DNA of 64,000 bases from NCBI GenBank assembly GCA_050692555.1, contig JBOGVS010000003.1, positions 62,001 to 126,000 of the forward strand. The letters are read 5' to 3'. Shown here piece by piece: positions 34,218-42,554 of this stretch (position 1 is the first letter of the stretch; every line of letters begins with the position of its first letter). The notes under the pieces were generated by a model. The model saw only the letters and a program-made list of their open reading frames with translations, had not been told where the DNA came from and made no database searches. Position numbers and translations under genes: made by a program. The stretch is from DAITPV01 sp050692555. GTDB lineage: Bacteria > Actinomycetota > UBA4738 > CALAEC01.

Positions 34218-34918
34218 CCTGCGGCCTCCCGGTCGGCCAGCCATTGGTCGAATTGCTCCGCGGAGACGCCGCGGACCGTGAACCGCATCCGGTAGTGGCC
34301 CAGCCCGCAGAACTCGGCGCACAGGCCCCGGAATACGCCAGGCTCATCCAGAGTCAGGTCGAACGACGTCGTTCGTCCGGGGATCGCGTCGCGCTTGAAC
34401 AGGAAGTCGGGGACGTAGAAGGCGTGGATCACGTCGGTGGAGGTCAGCCGGATGCGGACCGGATCGCCGACGGGGAGGACCATCTCCGGAGGGTCGTCTG
34501 GAGTACCGATCACCGACACGTCTGTACCCTCGTAGTCGAACCGCCACGACCAGTCGAACGCGGTGACATGGATGGTGGCCGCGGGCCGGTCGGCGGGTGC
34601 CTCCACCCGGACCTCCGCCCGGTAGGACAGCACGAACAGCACCACCACCAGGGCCACGGGAACGAGGGTGTACACGACCTCCACCGGGATGTTGGAGCGA
34701 ACCTGGGGCGGGAGTCCGCCAGGGCGCCGCCGGTACCGGAGCACGGACCACAGGATCAGCCCGTAGACCACCACGGCCACGGCCACCGCGGCCCAGAAGA
34801 ACAGCGCGCCCAGCGAGCCGATCTCTCGTCCCTGGGTGGTCGGCGCCTCCGGCAGGGTCCTGCACGCGGCCAGCGCCACCCCCGTCGCCGCCGCGAGGAG
34901 AGGGCGCACCCGGCTCAC
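34214..34918 (-). CDS. ctaC: Cytochrome c oxidase subunit II (lipoprotein)
   Basis: The 234-residue protein starts with GTG 34918. A lipobox (VALAAC, Cys19) indicates lipid anchoring; two membrane helices follow (~37-57, ~85-102). The extracellular CuA domain has His in STDVIHAFYVPDF and CAEFCGLGHYRM (Cys200, Cys204, His208, Met211). There is no fused cytochrome c domain, consistent with direct electron delivery from QcrC. It is the first gene of ctaC-ctaD-ctaF. Confidence 0.95.
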   Translation of the reverse strand: MSRVRPLLAAATGVALAACRTLPEAPTTQGREIGSLGALFFWAAVAVAVVVYGLILWSVLRYRRRPGGLPPQVRSNIPVEVVYTLVPVALVVVLFVLSYRAEVRVEAPADRPAATIHVTAFDWSWRFDYEGTDVSVIGTPDDPPEMVLPVGDPVRIRLTSTDVIHAFYVPDFLFKRDAIPGRTTSFDLTLDEPGVFRGLCAEFCGLGHYRMRFTVRGVSAEQFDQWLADREAAG

Positions 34919-34992
34919 AGGCCAGAGTGAACCAAATCCGCCCGCCGCCCGGGAGCCTCCTCGAAAGGAAGTGGACCCCGCCGGTCGTCGCT

Positions 34993-36000
34993 CTACTGAG
35001 CGCGGTCGATCAGTCGGGCGGCGACGGAGTCGCGGAGGTCCCCGCCGAGGAAGGCGCGGATCCACAGGGCTCGCTTGTACGGGCGGTGGAGCCCCTGCTC
35101 CCAGGTGAACCCGATGCCGCCGTGCACCTGGATGGCTCGCTCCGCCGTGCGGACCGCGGCGTCGGCGGCGAACGAGGCCGCCGTGGAGGCGGCCATCCCG
35201 GCCTCCGGATCGCCGCTGTCGATGGCCACGGCGGCCCACAGGGCCAGCGATCTGGCCAGCTCCACGTCCATGAACGTGTCGGCCAGCTGGTGGCTGACGG
35301 CCTGGTACTTCCCGATCGGCGTGGCGAACTGCTGGCGCTCCCCAGCGTAAGCCACCGCCTGGTCCAGGACCCCGGACGAGACTCCCACGGCCTCCGCGGC
35401 CAGCGCGGCCCGGAGCCGGCTGATCGTGGCCTCGACGATGGCGGAGGCGCGGTCTCCCCGTGCGAGCAGCGAACCGCCGGTGATCTCCTCCGTGACCTGC
35501 CCGAGCCGGCGGGTGCCGTCCACCGTGGAGAACGAACGCCAGGCCACGTCGTCGCGATCCACCGTGACCAGGTTCCCGTCCTTGTGGATCACCAGGAGAT
35601 CGGCCGCCGGGAGGTCCACGGCGTAGCGTCCCAGGCCCGCGACCGTGGCCACCCGCTCGCCACTGACCACGGCCGCCAGGAGGTCCGGCGCCTCGGCCAG
35701 CGCCGGCTGCGCCAGGATCACGCTGCCCAGCCAGGGCCCCGGGAACACCGCCCGGCCCAGCTCCTCCGCCGCGATGGCCTCCTCGACGAAGCCCATTCCG
35801 GCGCCGCCGTGTGCTTCCGCCACCCCCACTCCCGCCAGGCCCAGTCCGACCGCTTCCTTCCACAGCGCCGGGTCCCATCCCTGGTCGCCGTCGGCGATCT
35901 CGGCCAGCCGGTCGATCGGCACGCGGTCCGCGGCGAAGCCCCGCACACTCTTGCGGAACAGCTCCTGCTCTTCCGAGTACGTCAGGTCCAACCCGCTCAC
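34993..36000 (-). CDS. Acyl-CoA dehydrogenase, small subunit of a heteromeric pair
   Basis: The 335-residue protein starts at ATG 36000 in an ATGA overlap with the upstream dehydrogenase gene. It has LTYSEEQELFRKSVRGF, GIGFTWEQGLHRPYKRAL and a shortened middle region. It lacks the usual catalytic-glutamate segment, as in the non-catalytic partner of alpha2-beta2 FadE/ChsE-type dehydrogenases that act on steroid or bulky acyl-CoA side chains. The substrate here is not known. Confidence 0.82.
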   Translation of the reverse strand: MSGLDLTYSEEQELFRKSVRGFAADRVPIDRLAEIADGDQGWDPALWKEAVGLGLAGVGVAEAHGGAGMGFVEEAIAAEELGRAVFPGPWLGSVILAQPALAEAPDLLAAVVSGERVATVAGLGRYAVDLPAADLLVIHKDGNLVTVDRDDVAWRSFSTVDGTRRLGQVTEEITGGSLLARGDRASAIVEATISRLRAALAAEAVGVSSGVLDQAVAYAGERQQFATPIGKYQAVSHQLADTFMDVELARSLALWAAVAIDSGDPEAGMAASTAASFAADAAVRTAERAIQVHGGIGFTWEQGLHRPYKRALWIRAFLGGDLRDSVAARLIDRAQ

Positions 36001-37169
36001 CTCGACCTGGGAAGGCCCAGCACCCGCTCGGCCACGATGTTTCGGAGGATCTCGCTGGTCCCTCCCTCGATCGTGTTGCCGCGGCTGCGAAGCTGCTGAT
36101 AGGGCCAGGCGTGGTCGTCCCCCGGTCCCAGGGCCGCGTCGGGACCCAGGATGTCCAGGGCCAGGTGCATGAGCCGTTGGTTGGTCTCGGAGAAATGCAG
36201 CTTGGCGATGGAGCCTTCGGGGCCGGGCACCCCCCGCTTCATCAGCGTCGACAACGCCCGGTAGTTCGTGTACCGGAGCGCCTGGATGCCCGCGTACACG
36301 CGGGCGATGCGGTCCCGGACCAGGGGATCGTCGGCAGCCACACCACCGTTCCTGGGGGTCTCTCCGGCGAGCTGGACCAGCCTCCGGAACCGAACGTCCA
36401 GCCGGCCGATGAGGAAGAAGGCGCTGGAGCCCCGTTCGTGCATGAGGGTGGTGATGGCCACCTGCCAGCCGTTGTTGACCTGGCCGACCACGTCCTGTGG
36501 GCCGACGTAGGCGCCGTCCAGGAAGATCTCGTTGAACTCAGCGTCCCCGGTGATCTGTCGAAGCGGCCGGGCCTCGACGCCATCTCCGTGCATGTCCAAG
36601 AGGAAGTAGGTGATGCCCTGGTGCTTCGGGACTTCTGGGTCCGTTCGGGCCAGGAGGATGCACCGATCCGCGATGTGTCCGAACGAGGACCACACCTTCT
36701 GGCCGGTGATCCGCCATCCGTCCCCGTCGGGGACGGCGCGGGTCTGGAGGGAGGCCAGGTCGCTCCCTGCTCCCGGCTCGCTGAAGCCCTGGCACCAGAT
36801 CTCCTCACCGGTGAGGATCGGGGTGAGATACCGGGCCTTCTGGTCCTTGGTGCCGGCGGCGATGATCGTGGGACCGGCCATCCCGATCCCGATCAGCCCC
36901 ACGTGCTCCGGCGCCTCGGCCCGGGCCAGCTCTTCGTAGGCGATGGCCTGGAAAGAGAGGGGTGCGCCTTGCCCGCCGTGTTCTTTCGGCCAGGCGAGCC
37001 CGGAGTAACCGGCGTCGTACGTCTTCCGGGTCCACTGTCGGAGGAACGCCACCCGATCCCTCGGCCACTCCCAGTCGGGCGTGTTCCAGCCTTCAGGGAG
37101 GTTCTGGGCCAGCCACGTTCGGAGCCCGGTACGAAACGCCGCTTCCTCTGGCGTGTCGCGGAGATCCAT
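35997..37169 (-). CDS. Acyl-CoA dehydrogenase, large subunit of a heteromeric pair
   Basis: The 390-residue protein starts at ATG 37169. It has the FAD-binding GFSEPGAGSDLASLQT, WRITGQKVWSSFGHIAD, NNGWQVAITTLMHER and the C-terminal RGNTIEGGTSEILRNIVAERVLG, where the IEGGT segment carries the likely catalytic glutamate. It is paired by overlap with the small-subunit gene, a common actinobacterial arrangement. A TAGTAT -10-like element lies nine bases upstream of ATG on the minus strand. Confidence 0.88.
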   Translation of the reverse strand: MDLRDTPEEAAFRTGLRTWLAQNLPEGWNTPDWEWPRDRVAFLRQWTRKTYDAGYSGLAWPKEHGGQGAPLSFQAIAYEELARAEAPEHVGLIGIGMAGPTIIAAGTKDQKARYLTPILTGEEIWCQGFSEPGAGSDLASLQTRAVPDGDGWRITGQKVWSSFGHIADRCILLARTDPEVPKHQGITYFLLDMHGDGVEARPLRQITGDAEFNEIFLDGAYVGPQDVVGQVNNGWQVAITTLMHERGSSAFFLIGRLDVRFRRLVQLAGETPRNGGVAADDPLVRDRIARVYAGIQALRYTNYRALSTLMKRGVPGPEGSIAKLHFSETNQRLMHLALDILGPDAALGPGDDHAWPYQQLRSRGNTIEGGTSEILRNIVAERVLGLPRSR

Positions 37170-37293
37170 GTGGGCCGGATACTACCGCCCGGTAGGTTCC
37201 CGCCGCTATTTTCGCCGGGGGGTCCGCTCGCCGGGTGAAGTACATAAGGGACTCCACCGTGGCGAGCTACCCGCCCGGACCCCCCACGCGCGA

Positions 37294-37318
37294 ACCCCCC
37301 GGCCGATCGCCGGGGGGT
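37294..37318 (-). terminator. Hairpin terminator after the DLW-39-like microprotein
   Basis: A perfect 10-bp stem (ACCCCCCGGC / GCCGGGGGGT) closes a five-base loop 12 bases downstream of the microprotein stop on the minus strand. No U tract follows, as is common for high-GC actinobacterial terminators. Confidence 0.65.
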
Positions 37319-37330
37319 CAGCGGCTCCTG

Positions 37331-37423
37331 TTAGTACTCGAGCTCGTCCTGGCGACTGCGGACGTACAGCAACACCGCGATCACCAAGCCGAGGACCCCG
37401 AGGAGCAAGAGGAACTTCTTCAT
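37331..37423 (-). CDS. 30-residue membrane microprotein (DLW-39-like)
   Basis: The reading frame from ATG 37423 encodes MKKFLLLLGVLGLVIAVLLY, then VRSRQDELEY, a single transmembrane helix with a basic start and a charged tail. An AAGGGGG ribosome site lies upstream and a strong hairpin follows the stop. The composition and MKK-helix-R pattern resemble the DLW-39 group of actinobacterial microproteins, although the DLW motif is not present. The function is unknown. Confidence 0.65.
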   Translation of the reverse strand: MKKFLLLLGVLGLVIAVLLYVRSRQDELEY

Positions 37424-37514
37424 ATGGGCCCCCTTGGGACGTCTCGACCCGCAGGATAGCCCAACGGCAGTCCCGGGGTCCTGTCATCGGCCCCCGCGTG
37501 TCGCACCGGCCGCC

Positions 37515-37520
37515 TAGGAT
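37515..37520 (+). promoter_or_regulatory. -10 element of a leaderless promoter
   Basis: TAGGAT is followed by six bases and ATG 37527, again the leaderless spacing. Confidence 0.5.
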
Positions 37521-37526
37521 GGGTTC

Positions 37527-37745
37527 ATGAAAGGCGACCGGGTGGAAGTCACCGTGGACACCGGGGGAAGCGTCCAGCGATTCGAGATCGAGGCGACCCG
37601 CTCGGGCCGCCGGCTGGAGGTCTCCACCGCCCGGGGCGTGGTCGAGGTGGCCGAGGTGACCCGTACCGGAAGGCCCATCCGAACCGGCCGGTTCATGGCC
37701 TCCCGGGTCATCGCCATCGTCGAGTACCCCGCACCGCCTCGATAG
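37527..37745 (+). CDS. Small beta-rich conserved-type protein, unknown
   Basis: The 72-residue protein MKGDRVEVTVDTGGSVQRFE... alternates hydrophobic and charged residues in a pattern of beta strands (FEIEATRSGRRLEVSTARGVVEVAEVTR given in parts: EVSTARGVVEVAEV). No signal peptide or membrane helix is present. Codon use fits its neighbours. No family is recognised. Confidence 0.6.
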   Translation: MKGDRVEVTVDTGGSVQRFEIEATRSGRRLEVSTARGVVEVAEVTRTGRPIRTGRFMASRVIAIVEYPAPPR

Positions 37746-37808
37746 GGCGTCCTCGTTTCGCGCCCGCTTTGCCAGGGTATGTCGAGGACGAGGCTTGGGA
37801 GGTGAGCC

Positions 37809-38504
37809 ATGAAGGTTCAGGACATCCAGCAAAAGGCTACCGACATCGGCTCGACGGTCGGTCATCGGGCGGTCGAGATCGGCTCCACGGTCGGCGGCCG
37901 GGCCAAGGAGACCGGCAAGGCCCTGATCATTCGGACCGAAGGCCCGCGGAAGGCGATCGGCGAGCGGGCTGAAGGCCCCCGGAAGGCCATCGCCAAGCGG
38001 ACCAGGCGCACCCGGCGCAAGGTCGGGTACTGGATCGCCGGCGAGGAGCCGAAGGGCCGGACGATTCCAGTGCTCGCCGCGGCGGCCGCGGGGGCCGTTG
38101 CCGCCTTCTTCCTCGATCCCGTCAGCGGCAAGCGGCGCCGCCACATCGCCCGCGACAGGACCGCCTCGGTCGTCCGCCGAGTCCGGGAGCAGGTGGCGAA
38201 GCGGGGCCGGTACCTCGAGGGCAAGGCCGAGGGTCTCCGCCACGAGCTCGCCACCCTCGACGGCGATCGTGTGCCCGAGAACGACGCCACGCTGGCCCAC
38301 AAGGTGGAGAGCGAGCTGCACGAGGATCGGGACGTTCCGAAGAGCATCAACATCAACGCCGAGGAAGGGGTCGTCGTCCTTCGGGGAACGGTCCCCCGCC
38401 CCGAGCAGATCGAGGCCATCGAGCGGAACGTGAGGGCGATCGACGGCGTCCGGGACGTGAAGAACCTGCTGCACCTGGAGGGAACTCCGGCCCCCAACCG
38501 CTGA
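37809..38504 (+). CDS. BON-domain protein with basic N-terminal repeats and membrane segment
   Basis: The protein has 231 residues and a GAGGTGAG ribosome site. Residues 1-75 contain repeated DIGSTVGHRAVEIGSTVGGR and EGPRKAI units, highly basic. A hydrophobic segment at ~83-100 (VLAAAAAGAVAAFFLDPVSGKRRR) matches the YtxH-like GxxxGKRRR pattern. Residues ~160-222 are a BON domain (VESELHEDRDVPKSININ, VVVLRGTVPRPEQ, GVRDVKNLL). BON proteins bind membrane or envelope components, often under stress. Confidence 0.75.
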   Translation: MKVQDIQQKATDIGSTVGHRAVEIGSTVGGRAKETGKALIIRTEGPRKAIGERAEGPRKAIAKRTRRTRRKVGYWIAGEEPKGRTIPVLAAAAAGAVAAFFLDPVSGKRRRHIARDRTASVVRRVREQVAKRGRYLEGKAEGLRHELATLDGDRVPENDATLAHKVESELHEDRDVPKSININAEEGVVVLRGTVPRPEQIEAIERNVRAIDGVRDVKNLLHLEGTPAPNR

Positions 38505-38527
38505 AACGCGGCACCTAAGGCGACGGC

Positions 38528-39148
38528 GTGGGCGCGGAGGACTACCTGCCAGACGGCCGGTCTCTGAAGGCCCTCCGTGAGGCTGCGGCGGAATGCCGCG
38601 GTTGTGGCCTGTGGAAGGACGCCACCCAGACCGTGTTCGGTGAGGGTCCTCGCTCGGCCGAAGTGGTGATGGTCGGCGAGCAGCCCGGCGATCGGGAGGA
38701 CCTCGAGGGGCGGCCGTTCGTCGGTCCCGCCGGCAGGATCCTGGACCGGGCGCTCGAGGAAGCGGGGATCGACCGCGGAGCCGTGTTCGTCACCAACGCG
38801 GTCAAGCACTTCAAGTTCACCCCCCGGGGCAAGCGCCGGATCCACAAGCGTCCGGCCGCGGAGGAGATCGCCGCGTGTCGTCCGTGGCTCGACGCCGAGA
38901 TGGAGGCGGTGAAGCCCAAGGCGTTGGTCGCCCTGGGCGCCACGGCGGCGCAGGCCCTCTTGGGACGCCAGTTCCGGGTCAGCCGGCAGCGCGGCGTGCC
39001 GGTCGATTCGCCGCTGGCCCCGTTGGTGATGGCCACCGTCCACCCCTCCTCGATCCTTCGCGCCGACGACGAGGACCGCGAGGATGCCATGGCCGCGTTG
39101 GTGGCCGACCTCCGGGTCCTGGCCCGGGAGCTTCGGAAGGCCTCGTAA
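38528..39148 (+). CDS. udgX: UdgX-type uracil-DNA glycosylase
   Basis: The 206-residue protein starts with GTG 38528. It has motif A GEQPGDREDLEGRPFVGPAG (residues 50-69), the UdgX-specific insertion KRRIH (102-106) and motif B HPSSILR; cysteines at 23 and 26 begin the Fe-S site. In mycobacterial UdgX the histidine of KRRIH forms a covalent bond to the deoxyribose after uracil removal, so the enzyme stays attached to DNA. His106 is in that position here. TAAGGC lies six bases upstream. Confidence 0.9.
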   Translation: MGAEDYLPDGRSLKALREAAAECRGCGLWKDATQTVFGEGPRSAEVVMVGEQPGDREDLEGRPFVGPAGRILDRALEEAGIDRGAVFVTNAVKHFKFTPRGKRRIHKRPAAEEIAACRPWLDAEMEAVKPKALVALGATAAQALLGRQFRVSRQRGVPVDSPLAPLVMATVHPSSILRADDEDREDAMAALVADLRVLARELRKAS

Positions 39149-39152
39149 GACC

Positions 39153-39554
39153 TCAGGCGGGGATGGCCGCCACCACGTCCACCTCGATCAGGGCTTCGGG
39201 GCGGAACAGCCCGCTGACCTCGACGGTCGTGCTGGCCGGCGGGGGATCGGAGAGGTAGCGAGCCCGCACTTCCCGCACGCCCGCCAGCTGCCCGATGTCC
39301 GTCATGAACGTGGAGATCTTCACCACGGTCGAGAACGAGGCGCCGTTGGCCTCCAGGATGGCCTTCAGGTTCTCGAACACCTGCTCCGTCTGGCGGGCCA
39401 TGTCGCCTTCGCCGACCAGGTTGCCGCCCGGCTCGTAGGCCACCTGGCCCGACACGAACAGGAGAACGCCGTCGCCGGTCTCGACCCGGACGGCGTGTGA
39501 GTAGTTCCCCACGGGTGGGGCGATCGACTCCGGATTCATCGCGGTGGTCCGCAT
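39153..39554 (-). CDS. RidA/YjgF-family protein
   Basis: The 133-residue protein starts at ATG 39554 (ATG 39539 is an alternative). Family features are PVGNYSHAVRV, LLFVSGQVAYEP, QTEQVFENLKAILEANG, VKISTFMTDIG and the C-terminal ALIEVDVVAAIP with the expected arginine upstream in VRARYL. RidA-like proteins hydrolyse reactive enamine/imine intermediates from PLP enzymes. It is convergent with udgX, four bases apart. Confidence 0.88.
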   Translation of the reverse strand: MRTTAMNPESIAPPVGNYSHAVRVETGDGVLLFVSGQVAYEPGGNLVGEGDMARQTEQVFENLKAILEANGASFSTVVKISTFMTDIGQLAGVREVRARYLSDPPPASTTVEVSGLFRPEALIEVDVVAAIPA

Positions 39555-39596
39555 GAAAGGCTCCTCTCTGTTCGAGCGGCCGACGGGCAGCCCCGG

Positions 39597-40631
39597 TCAG
39601 CCGCGGCCGGGCAGGGCCTGCTCCAACGTGCAGTCGCGAGGATCGCGGTCCGGCCGCCACCGGATGAACTGTCCCAGGTGACGCAGCCGTTCGCCCTGGA
39701 AGTGGTCGTAGGCCACCTCGCAGACCAGCTCGGGCTTCAGGGGGATCCACTCTCGCTCGTGGGCCCGCCACCGCGATGGGCCCCCCAGCATCGTGTCCAG
39801 GGCGAAGCTCTCGCCACCTTCCAGGGGGCGGAGCTTCTCCTGGATCGCCAGGCGATCCGAGACCGAGAACGCGCCGCTGGCTCCGATGTGGCGGAGGTTT
39901 CCCTCGGAGTCGTACAGCCCCAGCAACAGGGAGCCCACTCCCTTTCCCGACTTGTGCACCCGGTACCCTCCCACCACCGCCTCAAGGGTCCGTTGGTGCT
40001 TGACCTTCACCATGGCCCGCTTGCCGGGCTGGTAGGTGAGGTCCTCGCGCTTGGCGATCACGCCGTCCAGTCCCGACGGTTCCAGCTCCTCGAACCACCT
40101 GATGGCCTCGTTGGGGCGGGTGGTCTGGGGGGTGAGCACCACCTTGGTCCGAGGAGCAAGGATCGCCCGCATGGTTGCCGACGTGGTCTTCCTGGGGATC
40201 AACGTCGAGAGTCGGTCCCATCGTTCGGCCAGGGGGCGCTTGCGGAGATCGGATCCACCCTCCGCCAGGAGGTCGAAGGCCACGAAGGAGGACGGCGTCT
40301 CCTTGGCCAGGCGGCGGACCCGCGACTCGGCGGGGTGGACCCGTTGTTGGAGCACCTCGAAGTCCAGGACGCCGTCCCAGGCCACCACGATCTCGCCGTC
40401 CATCACGTATCGATCCGGAAGGCCCTTGGCCAGCGCGTCCACCAGCTCGGGAAAGTAACGGTGGAGCTCCTTGCCGCCGCGGCTCCCCAGGCGGATGCGG
40501 TCCCCGTCGCGAAACACGATGGCCCGGAACCCATCCCACTTGGGCTCGTACCGCCACCCCTCGCCGCGGGGGACCTCCTTCTCCAGCTTGGCCAGCATCG
40601 GCTCGACCGGGGGCTTCACCGGGAGCGTCAC
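39597..40631 (-). CDS. ligC: ATP-dependent DNA ligase (LigC-like)
   Basis: The 344-residue protein starts with GTG 40631. The adenylated lysine is Lys31 in EPKWDGFRAI; the other nucleotidyltransferase motifs RLGSRGGKELHRYFPEL, VMDGEIVV, FVAFDLL, SGLDGVIAKR and MVKVKHQRTLEAV follow, and then an OB-fold domain. Size and lack of polymerase or nuclease domains match mycobacterial LigC rather than LigD. It seals nicks, probably in repair. It is the last gene of the heptose operon, starting in a GTGA overlap. Confidence 0.9.
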   Translation of the reverse strand: MTLPVKPPVEPMLAKLEKEVPRGEGWRYEPKWDGFRAIVFRDGDRIRLGSRGGKELHRYFPELVDALAKGLPDRYVMDGEIVVAWDGVLDFEVLQQRVHPAESRVRRLAKETPSSFVAFDLLAEGGSDLRKRPLAERWDRLSTLIPRKTTSATMRAILAPRTKVVLTPQTTRPNEAIRWFEELEPSGLDGVIAKREDLTYQPGKRAMVKVKHQRTLEAVVGGYRVHKSGKGVGSLLLGLYDSEGNLRHIGASGAFSVSDRLAIQEKLRPLEGGESFALDTMLGGPSRWRAHEREWIPLKPELVCEVAYDHFQGERLRHLGQFIRWRPDRDPRDCTLEQALPGRG

Positions 40632-41422
40632 CGGAGGGCCTCCTCCAGGAACTCCAGGACCACCCGGTTGAACAGGTCCGGTTTGCGGATGTTCGGCACG
40701 TGGTCGGCGTCCTCGATGACGGCCCGGCGGGCGCCGGGGATCCCAGCCACCAGGATCTCTCCCATCGCAGCGATCTCCTCGATGTCGCGATCTCCCCACA
40801 CGACCTGCTTGGGCACGCCGATCTCGCCGAGCCGGTCGATGGCCCGGGGCTCGATGGCCTCCCGGAGCTCGTCGTTCTCGATCGACTGGGCGTTCTCGTT
40901 CTCGTGGGCGATCCGTCGCTGGCGTTCGTCGTCACCGGTGCGCAAGGGAGTGAAGATGTCCAGGTAGACGTCCGTGGCGGTGGCCAGGTCCCCGGCGCGA
41001 GCGAGGGCCTCGGCCTCTTCCTGGCGCGCGTCGATCTCCGGCCTCCACTCGTCGAAGCCCCGGACCCCGGCGCCCACCAGCACCAGCGCAGTCACCCGTT
41101 CGGGCCGCGCCAGCACGACGTCGATGGAGACATAGCCGCCGAAGGACAGCCCCACCAGGGCCGAGTGGTCGAACCCCGTGGCGTCCGTGACCGCCACGAC
41201 GTCGTCGACGTCACGAAACGTTCCGGTGAGCGGATCCGAGCGCCCGAACCCTCGGGCGTCGAACCGCATCACCCTGAACCGCTCCGTGAACGCCTCCCAC
41301 TGCTGGTCCCACATCCGCCGGTCCCACAGGCCGCCGTGGACCAGCACGACCGGAGGTCCGTCCCCGGCGATCTCGTAGTACAGGCGGGCGCCGTCTGAGG
41401 TGGTCGCGAACCCCAAGGTCAT
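40628..41422 (-). CDS. Alpha/beta hydrolase
   Basis: The 264-residue protein starts at ATG 41422. It has the oxyanion region VVLVHGGLWDRRMW, the nucleophile elbow LVGLSFGGYVS, the acid strand VVWGDRDIEEI and the histidine in IEDADHVPNI. It is a general alpha/beta-fold hydrolase (peroxidase/esterase-like) with unknown substrate. It overlaps gmhB and ligC by four bases each, so it is co-translated with heptose genes; a link to heptose chemistry is not evident. Confidence 0.82.
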   Translation of the reverse strand: MTLGFATTSDGARLYYEIAGDGPPVVLVHGGLWDRRMWDQQWEAFTERFRVMRFDARGFGRSDPLTGTFRDVDDVVAVTDATGFDHSALVGLSFGGYVSIDVVLARPERVTALVLVGAGVRGFDEWRPEIDARQEEAEALARAGDLATATDVYLDIFTPLRTGDDERQRRIAHENENAQSIENDELREAIEPRAIDRLGEIGVPKQVVWGDRDIEEIAAMGEILVAGIPGARRAVIEDADHVPNIRKPDLFNRVVLEFLEEALR

Positions 41423-41967
41423 TCGGCCTCCAGGATGAGGTCGGCTGCGGCCGCCAGGTCGTCGGCTCGGAGAACGCCGGGGCCGGGGTCGTGGTCCGAG
41501 CCCGGCAGGAGCCCGTGGCCGGTGCGGACCACGATGGGCCGCACTCCCGCCGCCCGTGCGGCGCCCGTGTCGACGGGGTGGTCTCCCACCATCCACGAGC
41601 GCTCCAGGTCCAGGTCCAGCTCCGCCGCAGCCCGGGTCAGCATGCCGGGGCCGGGCTTGCGGCAGACGCACGGGCCGGTGAACTCGGGGTGGTGGGGGCA
41701 GAAGTACCAGCCCTCGAGCTCGGGGGCTCCCTGGGATCGGAGGAGCTCGGCGGCGTGGGTGTTCACGGCCCGGACCGCGTCCTCGGTGAACAGCCCTCGG
41801 GCCACGCCGGCCTGGTTGGACACCACCACGAGGACGAAGCCGGCCCCGGCCAGTCTTCGCAGGGCTTCGGGGACCCCCGGCAGGACCACAACGCCATCCG
41901 GCTCGCCGAGATGGCCCACTTCCTCGATGAGCGTGCCGTCGCGGTCGAGGAAGATCGCCGGCCTCAC
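41419..41967 (-). CDS. gmhB: D,D-heptose 1,7-bisphosphate 7-phosphatase
   Basis: The 182-residue HAD-superfamily protein starts with GTG 41967, in a GTGA overlap with gmhA. It has the nucleophile/acid pair in FLDRDGTLIEE (Asp8, Asp10), VVVSNQAGVARG, the GmhB zinc-type loop CPHHPEFTGPCVCRKP and MVGDHPVDTGAARAAG. It removes the 7-phosphate from heptose 1,7-bisphosphate after the HddA kinase step. The order kinase, isomerase, phosphatase in one operon supports this. Confidence 0.9.
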   Translation of the reverse strand: MRPAIFLDRDGTLIEEVGHLGEPDGVVVLPGVPEALRRLAGAGFVLVVVSNQAGVARGLFTEDAVRAVNTHAAELLRSQGAPELEGWYFCPHHPEFTGPCVCRKPGPGMLTRAAAELDLDLERSWMVGDHPVDTGAARAAGVRPIVVRTGHGLLPGSDHDPGPGVLRADDLAAAADLILEAE

Positions 41968-42554
41968 GGTGCCTGCTCGGCCAGCGCGCACAGCAGGTGG
42001 CCCACGGTGATGTGGCCCTGTTGCACGAGCCCGCTGGTCTCACCCGGGAGGTGGAGGCACACCTCGGCCAGCTCGTCGAGGGGAGAGTCCTCCGGCCCGA
42101 CCAGGGCCACGATCCCGATGCCGGCTCGGCGCGCCTCCCGGGCGGCCCGCACCACGTTCCCGGACCGTCCGCTGGTCGACAGGCACACCAGGACGTCGCC
42201 GGGTCGTCCCAGAGCCCGCACCTGCCGGGCGAACACGTCCTCATAGCCGTAGTCGTTGGCCACCGCGGTGAGCGCGGAGGTGTCGGTGGTCAGGGCCAAC
42301 CCGGCCAGTGGCTCGCGTTCGCGAGAGCGGTCCAGGCGACCGACCAGCTCGGAGGCCAGGTGCTGGGCGTCGGCGGCGCTACCCCCGTTGCCGCAGAACA
42401 GGATCTTGCCGCCCCCCGACAGGGCCTTCGCGATCAGCTCGCCCGCCCGGGCGGTTTCGGAGGGAAGGGTGCCGCCGGCCGCCTCGGCGGCCAGACGGGC
42501 CGAGGCCTCCAGGTACTCCTTGGCCGCTCGCTCGCGTTCTACCGGACCCGCCAC
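41964..42554 (-). CDS. gmhA: Sedoheptulose-7-phosphate isomerase
   Basis: The 196-residue SIS-domain protein starts with GTG 42554, giving a 16-base overlap with hddA. It has the sugar-phosphate motif ILFCGNGGSAADAQHLASEL, AVANDYGYEDVFARQV, CLSTSGRSGNVVRA and GLVQQGHITVGHLLCAL. It converts sedoheptulose 7-phosphate to D-glycero-D-manno-heptose 7-phosphate, the first committed step of nucleotide-heptose synthesis. Confidence 0.92.
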   Translation of the reverse strand: MAGPVERERAAKEYLEASARLAAEAAGGTLPSETARAGELIAKALSGGGKILFCGNGGSAADAQHLASELVGRLDRSREREPLAGLALTTDTSALTAVANDYGYEDVFARQVRALGRPGDVLVCLSTSGRSGNVVRAAREARRAGIGIVALVGPEDSPLDELAEVCLHLPGETSGLVQQGHITVGHLLCALAEQAP

